From Aphelenchoides besseyi (Eukaryota; Nematoda; Chromadorea; Rhabditida; Aphelenchoididae), in assembly GCA_024699855.1 (NCBI GenBank), contig JAMPIQ010000002.1, positions 17,236,001 to 17,300,000 on the forward strand: a DNA stretch of 64,000 nucleotides. The letters run 5' to 3'. Numbering within the stretch: the first letter of the stretch is position 1; each line of letters opens with the position of its first letter. Below are positions 43,209 to 55,917 of the stretch, piece after piece. Under the pieces are notes generated by a model. That model searched no databases and was not told the origin of the DNA. It saw only the letters and a program-made list of their open reading frames with translations. The translations under genes and the position numbers were made by a program.

Positions 43209-46200
43209 ATCCGGAACGCCTTCTTTCAATCCTTTGCGTTTACGTGTTTCAGCGACGACTTGAGCCGGCTTCGATGTACCATCCAAGGGATCTCCTGGCA
43301 ACACTTGCCAATGGTCGAAGACGCATTGCGGGAAAGCTTGACCGCCAGTATTGGAACGTAGATCAGCGGTGAAACCAAAGGATTCATTGACAGGCAAGTA
43401 GGCCTTGACAACGAACATCGGAGTACCGGCGATTTGCTGCTCCTCGAAAACGTGACCACGACGACGATTCTATATGTTGAGATTTCGGTTATTGATTGTC
43501 GATTACAAGACCTACCAAGACACCGTAGATACCACCAACAGCCGTTTCTGGACATTGAATTTCGACCAAGTAGACGGGTTCCAACAAACGTGGTTCGGCA
43601 GTTAGGACCGAAGCGTAGAAGACACGACGAGCAGTTGGAATGATTTGTCCACCACCACGATGAATGGCATCAGCGTGCAAGGTAACATCGTGAATGTTGA
43701 AACGAATTCCACGCATGTTCTCATCGCACAAAACTCCCTCTTTGGTTGCCCATTGGAATCCAGCAACAACGGAGTCCTTGATTTCGTTCAAGTATTGAAC
43801 ACCCTTGGTGACGTCAACAACGATGTTCGCACCTGTTCCGTCCGGACCGAAACACCAGATCTTACGAGCTTCAGTTGGATCGTATTCGTATTTCTCGGAC
43901 AAGATACGTGCACGGTTCTTGGCCTCTTCGCGTGGTCCGATTTCGCCCTTCTCAATATCATCGGCCATACCTTCAGGCATTGGCAAACATTTCATAAAGA
44001 TACGATTGTGCTTGTTAGGCGATTTGGACAGACACATGATCGACGATTCGCTTTGAACGGTTTCACGATACGAAACGACTGGATCGGACTTCTTCAACGG
44101 AATACAAGCGTGATCTTCTTCCAAATCCTTCAAACAGATTTCCAAATGCAATTCACCGGCACCAGCGACAATGTGCTCTCCGGACTCTTCGAAAATACAT
44201 TGAACCATGGGATCGGATTTGGCCAAGCGTTTCAACCCTTCGACCTTAAAATCAAATTATCATTGAAAACCTTCGATTTTTGTGTCTTACCAATTTTGGC
44301 AAATCTCCGGCATTCTTCGGCTCAACGGCAACACGCACGACAGGACTCACGGAGAATTTCATGACACGAAGATTGTGGGCGTCTTTGAAAGTGGTGATTG
44401 TACCTCCCTGAATATCGCAATGTTGGTCGATATCAATAGTCAATTTGCTTACCTTAACCAAGTATTGATCGACACCGACCAAACCGACAATGTTACCGGC
44501 TGGAATGTCCTCAATCGGCTCAATGTAACGTCCCATCATCAAAATTGTACTAAAAACAACTACTAAGCTACTGATTCTCATTTCCAGTCTTACCGTTGGA
44601 TGGTCTTTTCGTATAAGTCTTCTTTCTTTCCGGGCACGTAGTTGGGTCCTTGAATACGAGCCTTCATTCCGGTGGCAACTTTACCGGCAAAGACACGACC
44701 GAAAGCATAGAAACGTCCCTTATCGGAAGTTGGTACCATCTTCGAGACGTACATAACCAATGGTCCATTGGCATCACAGTTGCGAATGGCGACTGCGGCT
44801 TCATCGTCATGAGGTCCCTCGTACAACATTTCCATACGATAACGTTGAGCAGTCACAGGCGATGGCAAATGCAAACAGATCATTTGCAACCTAAACATCA
44901 GACTTCAAAACCGAATGGTATTCTCTTCAACTCACATAGTTTCTCCGGCCGGCAACCATTTGCGCATAAGCACTTTCATCAACGCCTAAACACTTTAGAA
45001 TTAAGAAAATTACTTTCTGCAAACTCACTTTTCCTTCCAAATCCTTCTCATCACTTGGCAATTTGATGTTCAATTTTTCGATTAATTTTGCGGTCTCGTC
45101 CTTTTTCACGTTCATCACAGCGTCGAAGACCTTGAAGATCGGGTCCAAAACAAATTGAGAGAAACCGCGAACAGAGCCGTCTTCTTGAGAGTTGGTCCAC
45201 TTCTTCGTCTTCATGTTGAAGAAACGATCACCCCACAAGTTCTTCATCAATTTGTCGACCTGCGCATTCAAATTAAAAGATACTCGATTGACTTCTGGCT
45301 TACCTTAATTCCGAACTTATCAGCATAGATAGCGGCGAATTGTTTCAAAGTAAACGCCCAACCGTGAAGACCCGAACCGAAACCGACGTTTCCAACCGAT
45401 GGATCGACCATGATCGGTCCCATTGGGCCATCGTCATCACCATAAGTTGCAATGATAACGTTGATATTCTCGACAATACGCTGGAAGGTTTGGAACAATT
45501 CTTCTTGACCCAATTGCAACTCCAAAAGTGCACGATCCATCTTGTTCATGAAAAGAACCGGTTTGATACGTTCGGCGATGGCTTGACGCAAAACGGTTTC
45601 GGTTTGGACACAAACACCTGGAAATGGGAATCGTTTGTTTGCGAGTTTTTGGTTGATCACTTACCAGAAACACAATCGACAACAACCAATGCACCGTCGG
45701 TGACACGAAGAGCGGCCGTGACTTCAGATGAGAAATCAACGTGGCCAGGCGAATCGATCAAATTGATCAAGAAACCGTCAAGTTTCTGTTTCTGACCGTT
45801 GACCGTCTCGTACTCGACTTGGTTCTCCTTGGTGATGAACTCCAAATCGCTCCTCTCCAACTTGAAGTACATGGAAATGGCGCTGAAAGTTGTCGAGTTG
45901 TACAAACAATTTAAGTTAAGAATGTGAACTTACGTTGACTTAATTGTAATACAACGATCCTGTTCATCTTTGCGAGTGTCCGTAAAACGAGTCTCACCGG
46001 CCTTCGCACCGGCAATAATACCCGCTTTGGAGACCAGCGAGTCGGTCAACGTCGATTTGCCGTGATCCACATGAGCAATGACGGACCTAAAACCGAGAGA
46101 TCGAGAATCTACGAGTTGAAACAAATCGACTTACATGTTACGAATGTTCTTCTTCTTGTCCATGAGCTCACGGATTTCGTCAACAGTAAAGTTTACCTGA

Positions 46201-46299
46201 AGATTTTCGATTCATTGACACTCTTCTGTGATCATCCGATTTCACAATCTTTGTCCCTAATCCCCCTCCCGAATCGATCTTCCAAAATTAACTCACCAT
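43182..46299 (-). CDS. eef-2: Translation elongation factor 2
   Basis: A GTPase that drives ribosomal translocation. About ten exons, roughly 850 residues. Visible features: [20 protein letters not shown] at the start; the P loop [14 protein letters not shown]; the eEF2-kinase site region [52 protein letters not shown]; domain II with RGGTI-like turns and [27 protein letters not shown]; the diphthamide loop [20 protein letters not shown] with its His; and a C-terminus [19 protein letters not shown]. The ATG is followed immediately by the first intron (GTGAGT). Everything appears intact. Its stop region overlaps the convergent gene at 42427-43208. Confidence 0.96.
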
Positions 46300-46772
46300 T
46301 TTTGCTTCTTTTTCGGTCTCTTCGCGCTTCAAAACAAATGAAACCCTGGAATTGAAGGAGTTAGTTAACGAATTCAAACCGACAACACGAAAAATGAAAA
46401 TTTCAAAATCGGTGCCCTCAACCAAAAACTCCAAATCGAACGAGCGAATGGGCAGAAAGTGGGAAAGTCGGTGGGCTGTCCGTCCGCTTGTTAGGCTCAA
46501 AAACAGTAAGCGAAAAGTGCGAGTCACTTCGGTCAACGGTAACTCCGAAGCGCCAATTCAAACGACAATTTTCGACTTTCGTTGAGAAAAGCGAATTACA
46601 GTGAACGTGAATGAACAGTCTTAAGCTTAAAAAGATTTCGATCGGATTATGAGCTTTGAAAAACGGCAATTCAGATCTTGGATTGACCGTCTTAATCGAT
46701 TTTCTGTCGTAGTTGTTCGTCGTCGATTCTCGTATTTCTGTTCGTTAAATTTTCCTTTCAGGTGATCACAAA
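46300..46772. other. Divergent promoter region between eef-2 and the NudC-like gene
   Basis: 473 bases between two start codons in opposite orientation. No coding exon is convincing. TTTCAG at about 46755-46760, 12 bases before the NudC-like ATG, could be a trans-splice or 5' UTR intron acceptor. Confidence 0.5.
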
Positions 46773-47290
46773 ATGAGCGATGATGTCAGAACGGTGAATC
46801 CGAACGCCGGTAACGGTTGTGATATGGAAAACTATAAGTGGACACAAACAGTTGATGAGATCGAGGTTTGTTCTTTTTATTCTTCTTTATCACTTGTTGT
46901 TTAGCTTGTCGTGCCGCTGAAGGTCGATTTTCAGCCACGTGGTCGTGATCTTGTTGTCAAGATGAATCCCCAGTCGCTGAAGATCCAAATTCGTGGATCG
47001 ACGGTTTTCGACGGCGAGTTGAACGGACTCATCAAAGCGGATGAATCGACGTGGATGATCGACGGCAAAAATTTGTTTCTCGCACTGCGAAAGGTTCGAT
47101 TTTTTAACTTATTTCGACTGTTTGATTTCAGCGACAAACGGATGAATGGTGGAGTCGTTTGCTGACCACCGATCCAGAACTTGATGCTCAAAAACTGGAC
47201 GCCGTCAAAGTTGACAACCTTTCTGAATTGGACGACGACATGCGACTACAAGTCGAAAAGATGCTGCACAACACAAAAAAGGATTTGTAG
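46773..47290 (+). CDS. NudC-like CS-domain protein, short form
   Basis: Three exons give about 145 residues. GNGCDMENYKWTQTVDEIEL matches the start of the NudC CS (p23-like) domain (ENYRWTQTLSE), followed by FQPRGRDLVVKM, TVFDGELNGLIKADESTWMI and DEWWSRLLTTDPELDAQKLD (the family's EWWSRLV..DPEI). The end is MLHNTKKDL. NudC proteins are dynein-associated Hsp90 co-chaperones. Full-length NudC has about 320-330 residues with a coiled-coil N-terminus; here the chain starts with only about 15 residues before the CS domain. Either the N-terminus lies on unread exons upstream or this is a short NudC-like protein. Confidence 0.82.
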
Positions 47291-47637
47291 TTCCGAGTTA
47301 CTGTTCTCATTTTGTTTTTTGTTATTGTTGACTTCTTGTATTCATAAACTTTCTTTTCAACAACAAAATGAAGAGCTTGAAAACGCGTTCGGATGTTGAA
47401 AATGAACGTCATCTCCGAATTCAAGAGTCTTTGAACAATCAAAGCATTAAAATACAAATAGCTGAATGCTAATCGCAAACAGTAACAATTAGCTAAACAG
47501 GTGAAGCAGACGGGAACACTTTCACTTTGTTCGTCTAAGCAAAATCAATCCTGAACATTTGGTCGACGTCGAAGGTCAGTTCCGTTAAGAACGCGCCATT
47601 TCTTGTCTGTTTACTTACTCTTCTTCTATCTGCAAAG
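47291..47637. other. Spacer between the NudC-like gene and MPP10
   Basis: T-rich 3' UTR, then a 5' region with no coding sequence that I can support. Both flanking genes are on the plus strand. Confidence 0.4.
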
Positions 47638-49806
47638 ATGCCTACTCCACGAAAAGTAAGTTGCTAAGACGAGAATGTCAAATACGAACGAATTTTCAGA
47701 ACTCTCGAACGCCGGAAACACCAACTCGACAATCTCGACGTCTTCAACACAAACCGCCAGAAAGTCCGATTGTTCAAACAAACTCGACTCCCATCAAAAC
47801 GTCGAGCACTCCACCTCATGAAGTTCCATCAACACCAACCAAAAATACTTTACCAGTCAAGGATGTTCAAGTAATCGAAGGTACTCCAGCGGTCCAAACA
47901 CATTCGTCACCAACCAAAAACAAAGACGTGATAGAAGATCGTTTCTTTAAATTGAAAGAAATGGAGAACTTTTTGGACGAACAAGATCGAAATCCGAATT
48001 TGTCTCTCACACTTCTGAACGAGTTTGTGAGCCACGATTGTCGTTTTTCAATTCAATTTTTGCGTTTTCAGGACGACGATGTAGGAGATGCCGATTATCG
48101 GTACGAAGAGTTTTTCGGTGAATCGTCGGCGCCAATAAAATCACAAAGTTCGACGGAAAAGTCTCTGAAGTCAATGGATACTGACGATGAGGTCGAAATT
48201 CTTTCCGAGGGCATAGAAATTCCGGAGACTCCAGTAAGTCTGCGAGTTTGAGGTTTTTTGTGGTAGTTCGCTTATTTCAGGGAGCAAACGATCGCGAAGT
48301 CGATCAGCCACCGCCCAAACGTATTCGTTTTTCGTTCGATGCTGAAGAACAAAAAGAAATCGAAAAGGATTTGAAGACCGTCGAGGATGCGAATGACAAA
48401 ATTCATGAGGAAACGAGTCCAAAAGACGAAACAATGAAGAAGATCGAGGTGTCTCCGCTCAAGAAACGAGAATCAAACGATCATCAAGTGCATTTCTTCG
48501 ACGAAGACTTGGATGATGGATTGCAGACGGCTGTGGAGCTCGAAGAGTTGGATGAACCCGAAGACGAGAAATTAGATGACAATGTCGAAGACATCGAAGA
48601 CAAAGGATTGGAAGAGGACGAAGAGCCAATCGATGGAATGGCTGAAGAGGATGAGGCTATGGAATGTGAAGAAATTGTCAATGAAGAGAATGAAGCTCCA
48701 ACGACCTTCGTTCAACAACAGAAAAATGTAAGTGTTAGCTCCGAACAAATCGTTCAAAGTTTGTTTTTAGCTTCGTGAAAAGATTGCCGAATTGGAACGC
48801 GAAAACATGGAACCTCGATCATGGGAACTTGCCGGTGAAGTTGCGGCTCAGGACCGCGAACCGGACACGTTGCTAAGCCAGTACTTGGACGTCGACTATC
48901 GCGCCGTTCAACCGCCGGTCATCACGGAAGATGTGAATGCGCGAATCGAAGCGATCGTCAAGCAACGAATCAAAGATAAGGTGTGTGTATAAAATTGTTA
49001 TTTGACATCGATTGTGCTTTAGAACTTTGACGACGTTATTCGCGTCCGTCGAGTCGACGAATCGCTGCAGACGTATCGAGCACGAACGAACATCGACGAG
49101 ATCGAACGCAAATCGCTGATGGAAATGTACGAAAAGCAATTCGTCGAAAAGTCCAAAGCCATGAAACAACAAATTGCCGATGACGACGAAGTCGAAAAGT
49201 TGGATCCTGCATCCGAAGCCATTCAAAAGGAAATGATGACGATTTTCGATAAACTCGATCAGTTGAGTCACGCCAACTATCGGCCGTTGGAGATCAATGC
49301 CGAGCCGGAAGTCATTGTTAACGAACTAGTCGTGAATTTGGAAGAAGTCGGACAGAAGGCCTCGACTGCACCTGACGAAGAGATGTTGGCACCGGAAGAG
49401 ATTGCCAAACACGTTAAGTCGGCACCCAAGTCAACGGAAGAACGCAATCAAACGGACAAGAAACGTGAACGCCGTAAAAAGAAGAAGAAACAAAAGTGAG
49501 TTTCCACACCTGAAACCCACTGGTAATAAACGAAACGTTTTTAGGGTTTTGGTTCAACGCGGCGTGAAAAAGGAAGGCGAGTACAAAGCAGAAGCCGAGT
49601 TGGAAGCTCGAAAGCCATCAAAGCACATCAGAAAGAAGAAGCCATTGGCCAATGGAATGTCGTTGAAACTGGACAAGAATGTCGACTTCTACGCTCAACT
49701 TCAAGCAACAAACGAAAAGGAGGCGATAGAAAAGACCACGAAGACAAAGCGCAAGAAGGCGGAACGATCGGTGAACGCCAAGTCAGGAGCTCAATTCAAA
49801 CTTTAA
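47638..49806 (+). CDS. mpp10: U3 snoRNP component MPP10
   Basis: Acts in the nucleolus in the small-subunit processome that cleaves pre-18S rRNA. The N-terminus is Pro/Thr-rich with TP repeats (RTPETPTRQ, STPPHEVPSTP). It is followed by acidic stretches (DDGLQTAVELEELDEPEDE) and then the conserved MPP10 core: KIAELERENMEPRSWELAGE, QPPVITEDVNARIEAIVKQR, NFDDVIRVRRVDE, KSLMEMYEKQFVEKS, EIQK-type QKEMMTIFDKLDQLSHANYR and MLAPEEIAKHVKSAPKSTEE, then a basic TDKKRERRKKKKKQK and a C-terminal lysine-rich tail ending SGAQFKL. Seven exons, about 610 residues. The first exon has six codons (MPTPRK). Confidence 0.92.
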
Positions 49807-50176
49807 GTTCAATTTGTTACAATTTTGTTGTTTTCCATATTTTTGTTCTTGTTTTTTGTTATCTTCGATTCCCCAAAAAGTAAACGCAATTTTATTCTTG
49901 AAGATGAGTAGTTTGATTCAACAAGCAGGTTCGGCTGTTTACTTCAACAGGTTGTCTTCAATGAAGCTTAGAATGCAGTTCAGGCGTTTGTTTATTTACG
50001 TTTCAACGACTTTCATTGGAAAGGCTTTAAAGTTAAAATGGCAGTTATACAAAAAAAACGGCGTTCAGTGGAGACGGATAATCACGGTTGATTGGAAGAA
50101 GCAGAGATCACGGCAGCTGGTGGACGAGCACACGGAGTCGGTGGTCGATCGTTCCCGAGCTGAAAGCCATGAGTCG

Positions 50177-51723
50177 TTAGTTGAGCTCTGAGTTACTTAC
50201 AAAAATGATGTCGTCGTCCGAATCGCTCAAAACGATGACATCATCGTCTACGAAAGTTGATTTCTCGACAGCAAACTTCTTGGCCGGCGGTTCGAAGTCG
50301 TCTTTCGACTTCACCGGGTAAATGGTCGGTGAGATCTGTGGTTTGTCCAAATCGAGGAACTCAGAAGCTGCAAAATGAAAGTTAAAACTCTCACTCAAAC
50401 GATTTGCCTTACAACTTGATTGCAGTTCAGACCTTTCTTCCAACTTTCTGTTTGATGGCTTCTCTTCAACTGAGAACAACTGATCGTCGACGACAGTAGA
50501 CGGCTGCTCGTAGTGATCCTGCAAACCGCTCACGAATGATCAGTTGAAAGATAAAAACTAACATAAAAGTCGCTATCTAATTCCCCGGTAGTCTGCAATT
50601 CATCCACTTCGCTATTCGACTCCTCATCGTCGTTGTCGAAATCGTTGATCGTCAAGATTCCGCTGCTTTCGCTCTCAAAATCGTCGCTATCGTCCGCGTA
50701 ACTCTGATCTTCATCACAATCGAAAACATCACCAATGTTTATTTCTGACTCGTCCACCTCCTTTTCATTCATACGTTCAATCAACGACTAGACAATAGCA
50801 ATCAATTCAAAGCCATTGAACTCACTTGTCGAAGAGCATCATAGTTCGTTTTGTTCATCACGTTCGCTGCTCCAAAAACTTCTTTCTCGTATTGATCGGC
50901 TTTGTCGTCGCCCAGAAAATTCGGTTTGTTCAAAATCGTCACATCAGTCCAAACGTCAAACATCTTCGCTCGTGCCTGATGACTTATGTCGGCAGCCAGC
51001 GAGCAAATAAACGTGTCTAAAATAACGGAGCGATGAAATTAACAGCTCCAACTCACCATCTTCGATTTGCTGCGGAGTGCCAATCATGTCTTGTTCGTAA
51101 TCCTTCAATTCGCGAATCATTTTGACCAATCGTTTCGGGGACAAAGTGCTAAAGAACCAGAATCAAAAAGAATGAATAAACACCGCAACATACGGCACTT
51201 TTGTCTCCTCCACTTCCTCGTCGTCGTTGTTGAAAAAACTGGTGAGCATTCGATTCAAACGTTCGCATTTGGTACTCGAAATATGAACGCGAGAAGATCG
51301 TTTCTCGTCCTCACGATCCTTGAACTCAATGTACTTGTCCAGGTACTCATTAGTTTTGTTGAATGCACGACAGATTTTGGCTCGATGTTTCTCGAATCTA
51401 TCAAACTTCGTGATACACGTATCATCGTTGATGTCGATTTCCTTCTCCTCGTAGCGTTTGAACCACTCGCAATAGTTCTAAAACAATTACCAAAATTTAA
51501 AAAACCGACCACTTACTCCCTGATGCTTCAGATAGTTGCCGATGTTGTTCTTATCATCGTCAGGAATTTCTGGACAACTCTTCAATTCGTCGATTGTATT
51601 CGTGATCGCTTTTTGAAGCGTTGGAGACATCGAAAACTTCTTTCCATTCTGCTTCTTTGAACGTTGCAGTTTGTGCGGTCGTTTCAACGGGACCTTCGTG
51701 ACCAACAAATTGGATGTTTCCAT
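50177..51723 (-). CDS. DAXX-like putative histone chaperone with C-terminal SUMO-interacting motif
   Basis: Exons from 51723: METSNLLVTKVPLKRPHKLQ, a helical SPTLQKAITNTIDELKS, then NYCEWFKRYEEKEIDINDDT followed by KFDRFEKHRAKICRAFNKTN. The last two blocks resemble the DAXX helical-bundle region (DMLDLEDPESAYLREARLK...LFGRLCEL). Next come LSPKRLVKMIRELKDYEQDM and AADISHQARAKMF, a long acidic region (SYADDSDDFESESSG), and the C-terminus VDDDVIVLSDSDDDIIFVSN. An acidic tract followed by a terminal IIVLSDSD-type SUMO-interacting motif is also DAXX's layout. I infer a divergent DAXX; similarity in the helical part is modest, so another acidic chromatin protein is possible. PRPF3 lies upstream on the same strand. 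Confidence 0.5.
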
Positions 51724-52331
51724 TTCAGTTCGTTAAATGAAAAAAGCTTTAACCTGAAAGGTAACGGTTAGAAACTTGATTGAGGTCTGAATTTGCGTTA
51801 ACGACCAGAAAACATGAAGTTCTTTTATCAACTCGATTTAGAAGTCGAATGACTGTGTAACTCAACAGAAAGCCAAACGAGTTGGCGAGTCGCTTTGGGA
51901 CAAATGTCATTTGACAACCCCAAGATAAAGCCCGCAGGTCCAAGAACTTTAGGGACGCAAAGGAATGTGTTAATGCATTCGCCAACAATTAGCAGATCCG
52001 TCTATTGAAAGCTAAATAAAAGGCCGTAAACATCAGATTTCCTTACCGATCTATCTAACGGCGAAAACATAACAATTAGCCGGAACATTAAATCGTTGCA
52101 ACGCTTCTTTTTGCAAAGAAACATCAAACATACAAACATGCTTTCTATTTTCGAATAATCGGGATTCAAATGGCTTAATTGTGTAGTTGATAGCTAAACT
52201 GAGTTCAATTCTGCTTTGTTAAAGTTATTCCAAACCATCGAATTCAAAGCCCTTTTTTATTACAAAGTTCTGACAATTTAGTTTAAATTAAAAACAAGTA
52301 ATAGAAACACGAATAGATACATGACTGCTTA
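51724..52331. other. Spacer, nothing supported
   Basis: About 600 bases between the PRPF3 stop and the start of the DAXX-like gene, both on the minus strand. It is A/T-rich with no coding or RNA signal that I can support. Confidence 0.4.
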
Positions 52332-54426
52332 TTACTCCGTGTTTGATAACAAAACCGAATGACTGAAACAATGGTCCCAGTAATGAGGGACGTTCGAACG
52401 AACGAAGATCTCACGAGCTGTCTTGTGGTCGGTGGCCGTTTGAATTCGTGGCTCGGTTTGAAATGCGCGATTTGCGACCGTACCTTCCCAAATCTGAAAA
52501 GAAAGTTGTCCGAGAATTGATGGCAAAACCCACTAGAACACATTCATTTCGCTGTCCTTCCTCATCTTCTTTTGCAACTCCCTTCTTTTGTCCAACCATC
52601 TCTTCATTCCAATGAATTCGGTTGAGCATCAGATTCTTGTAGAAACGCTGTTGTTTTGCGCCGCCTTCAACCACAATCACGTGCATATCCTCGACACTAA
52701 CCACCGTTCCGGTCATGTGCAATTGCTTTGCGTTCTGAAGAACTTTGAAACGTTTCTGCGGATTTGCCAATGAAAGAACTCTACAAATGAAGTTATTAAA
52801 GAAGAGGAGCCAAAACTTACTTGTAAACCGCAACATAAACGTAAACAGAAGTGTCTTCCATGATCTTCAACGACTTCTTCTCCGAACGTTGTTCTTTGGT
52901 TAATTTCCGTTCTGCATTCGCTTCTTGATGTTTTCGCAGACGTTCGGCCATCTGATTACGCACATAAGACTCCATTTTTGTTGGATCCTGAATCGCGTCG
53001 TTTCCGAGCACACGCATCAGGTTGCTAATTTTGACTTTCGGTTCCGGCGGTTTCTCTAAACCCAAACGAATTTTCTCTTGCTCTTCACGTTGACGTTCCA
53101 AACGATCCATACGACGAAGACGTTTCGACTCTTTTTTAGTCAAACGAACCTACAAACGAATAAAATGAACTGAAAACTAAACGACTTGCCTTCAGACAAA
53201 TGTTGTCCAACGGTGCATCAGGTGGTTTTAACTGAACCGGATGTTCAATCAAATTAGTTACTGTTCCAACATAACGTTCTTCGGGCGGCAACTTCTCTGA
53301 CGGTATTGAATCGTAGCTATAAAGAGCAATAAAAGGACTTGTAAAATAGAACTTACTTCTGTGCATCACTGCCCAACAAAACCCGATCCCACCATTCAAT
53401 CTCAGGCAGATCGTCATTCACTGTAACCCCCGAAGGTGTGACTATGGCCAATCGAACAGCAGAAGAAATGCCCGTATGTTTGGTTGACTGCGAGATTTCA
53501 TTGCGCAGTTTTGCCAATTTCGCTTGTGTACGTTCTACAAGATTAAAAATGATCACGATCCATAATCTGCAAGGTTACCTTGATTGGCAATTTTCTGAAA
53601 GGTTCCCTGTTCAGCAAACTTGAATTGTCGCCGACCACGATCTGGACCACGTTGTTGAACTCGTTGATCGTACGAAGCCAACATTGGAATTTCAGGTCGA
53701 AGATCCAACTTCTGCATCGGCTTCACCTCTTCCGCAAGTTCCGTCTTAGTTCGTGGAGGTCCTAAAAAACAGAGAATAATCAAGTCCAAATTGAAATTAT
53801 TTACCTGAGAATGGAGTGCCGGCAGATCCAATTAGTGGCTTCACGTCTTGTCCTTTAGCCCGCAAATCTTTGAGTTTTTGCAGTGCCGCAATTTTCGCGG
53901 CGACGTCCTTCTGCATATCGGCGACTTTAACGTGCCGTTGCAACATCGTGTCCGCAAAAATCACCGCTTCCTCGGGTTTCAGAGCCGATGCATTCTTGAA
54001 CGGCGCACTCAGAAGACCCTTTGAGGCGTGAATCTTTTCTTGAAGTGTGATTTTAGCCTGCTGGAAGATTTGTTTCTTGCGCAGCTCTTCGGCAATCGCA
54101 TCTTTGTCGATGTCCTGTCGATCCGAGTCACCGTTCTCCGTCTTCACTCTCCCGTTCGAATGCCTGGAAAGTCTCGATGAAACGAAAATGTTGTCAATTG
54201 AAACGCACTTGTTGCGAGAACGTTCGTTTGAACGTGATCTCGAGCGCCTTTTTCGCCGATCTCGATCGTCGTGATAGCGATCGCGGTAATCGGAGCGCCG
54301 ATCCCGACCATTGTCGCGCGAGTCTCGGCCGTTCTCGTGTCGGTGCCGCTTTCGATCGCTGCGTCGATCGTCTGCCTCATCGTCACGTTCGCGTCGACGC
54401 TTCCGCTCCACGTCTGCGCTCGACAT
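52332..54426 (-). CDS. prpf3: U4/U6 snRNP splicing factor PRP3 (PRPF3)
   Basis: Part of the U4/U6.U5 tri-snRNP in the nucleus. The N-terminus from the ATG at 54426 is an Arg/Asp- and RS-rich region ([29 protein letters not shown]). Next come PRP3-domain pieces: [89 protein letters not shown] and [17 protein letters not shown]. Then comes the DUF1115 C-terminal domain: [51 protein letters not shown] and [14 protein letters not shown], ending at 52332. About eight exons, near 590 residues, with all blocks in family order. Human PRPF3 mutations cause retinitis pigmentosa. Confidence 0.94.
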
Positions 54427-55917
54427 CCTCGGCCAAAATTGAAAAAAGGTCGCAGAAACTGAAACGCAAAAGATGATTATTCTTGTCACACGTGCACTTA
54501 CTTCATTTCGATTTGAGAAGCAAAAAAACGCGCAAATTAAACGGGAAACTTGGATTCTGATTTTCGATCAAAACGCCGAGAACCCAACGGAAAAATGAAA
54601 ACTCGCCATCGACTGCCGCCCAATCTCGTCAACACGCCAACAAACACCAGATGCGCCCTGCAGGTCGCCAACAAGCCGCGAATGCGAAGACCGATTTTTG
54701 CTAACACTCTCGAATTTGTGAAAAACTTGTTTAGTATCAACTTATTCGTTCGATTAATTGAAATTGAGTCTCCAAGAACTGACAAGCTTTTCAGACAAGA
54801 ATACAAAGTTTTTGGAGAAGTTGGATTTCCTAGGCGTTCGGCGATTGGTCTTGGATATACTAGTTTCTATACTGCAACATATATTTATTAAATTATTAAT
54901 TAATTATTAATTGATTATTTATTTAATTAAACCAATAAATGAAGCGAGAATAGTTTGTTTGATTGTATGCAACCGAACGCGTCCGCTTTTATTTTCGAAT
55001 GAAAAGAGCGAGCGTCGAGTTATGGTAATTGATTGATTTTGAAATGAGAAAAAGGGTCGGATTTTTCGAATGCAGATTTGAAGGTTCGGTGTACAGTTTG
55101 TTGAAATGGAATGCTTGAGGAATTGAAAAAATTCGAAGTCGCTGTTTCGATATTGTCTATAGACGCGTTTTGGGTTTGAGCGATTGGGTTCGAAATTTGT
55201 TCGATAAGTGATGAAAGGAATTGATTAGAAGGCCAGAATCGGGTTGTTTGATTGTTGATGATGGCAATAAGCGACGTGGAGTTGTTGTCGAGAGTTCGAG
55301 TGGGCTGTTAAAGGTTGAAAAGTGAGTTAAGTGTTGGTTTGGAAGTTGAGAGCGAAAACGGAGTTGCTGGGTTTGCAATTGAAAAAGCGAGCAGTTTTGG
55401 AGAAAGCGCAAATTTCAATGATCGTTGAACGAGTCGATGACTGTGTTGTTGAAATGTGATTAAAAGCACATTGTTTTGAATTTAATAGAAAGCCCGATGA
55501 ACACTGGATGGCTGATTTTGATTTGCAGTTGGAAGTTGAGTTTAAATGTTGGGATAAGGAAATCCGAAAAAAGCTGATTGAAGTATGTGAAGCCGGTGGT
55601 GAGTTGGGTGAAAGACACAGACTGCTGGACTATTGGATTGAATTGCCGGTTTGACAGCAGACGGTCGTTGATGAACGTTGGTTGAGTTGCTGGGCGTGTT
55701 GTTTTGGAATGTTGGGAAAGTGATTGAAAGCGAGTTGATCAAAAGAAGCCTGTGTTGAATGTAAGAAGAGTTGTTTAATAGAGTATGTAAGAATTGTTGA
55801 ATTTTCCATAAAATTTCATTTCCGGTTGTTTCTTCTTTCTGCTTTGGACGTTCATTTTGCTGCTCGTAACTAAAGGGTAAACTTTCGTCATTTCCATTAT
55901 ATTGATTGGATTTGTAG
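54427..55917. other. Spacer with A/T-rich and strongly G-skewed parts
   Basis: 54880-54940 is almost pure A/T. From about 54990 to 55880 the plus strand is G-rich and C-poor; in 55261-55380 I count about 44 G and 10 C. Open frames there are on the minus strand and of low complexity (Ser/Thr/Pro/Gln), as expected from the skew alone. I see no gene. Confidence 0.5.

Noticed and set aside
49904..50191. A 95-codon plus-strand gene after MPP10
   Set aside because: It begins with ATG but lies in the MPP10 3' flank and runs antisense into the DAXX-like gene. It has no domain, splice or poly(A) support.
55157..55742. Minus-strand Ser/Thr/Pro/Gln-rich proteins
   Set aside because: They are what a G-rich plus strand gives when read backwards; there is no structure beyond composition.
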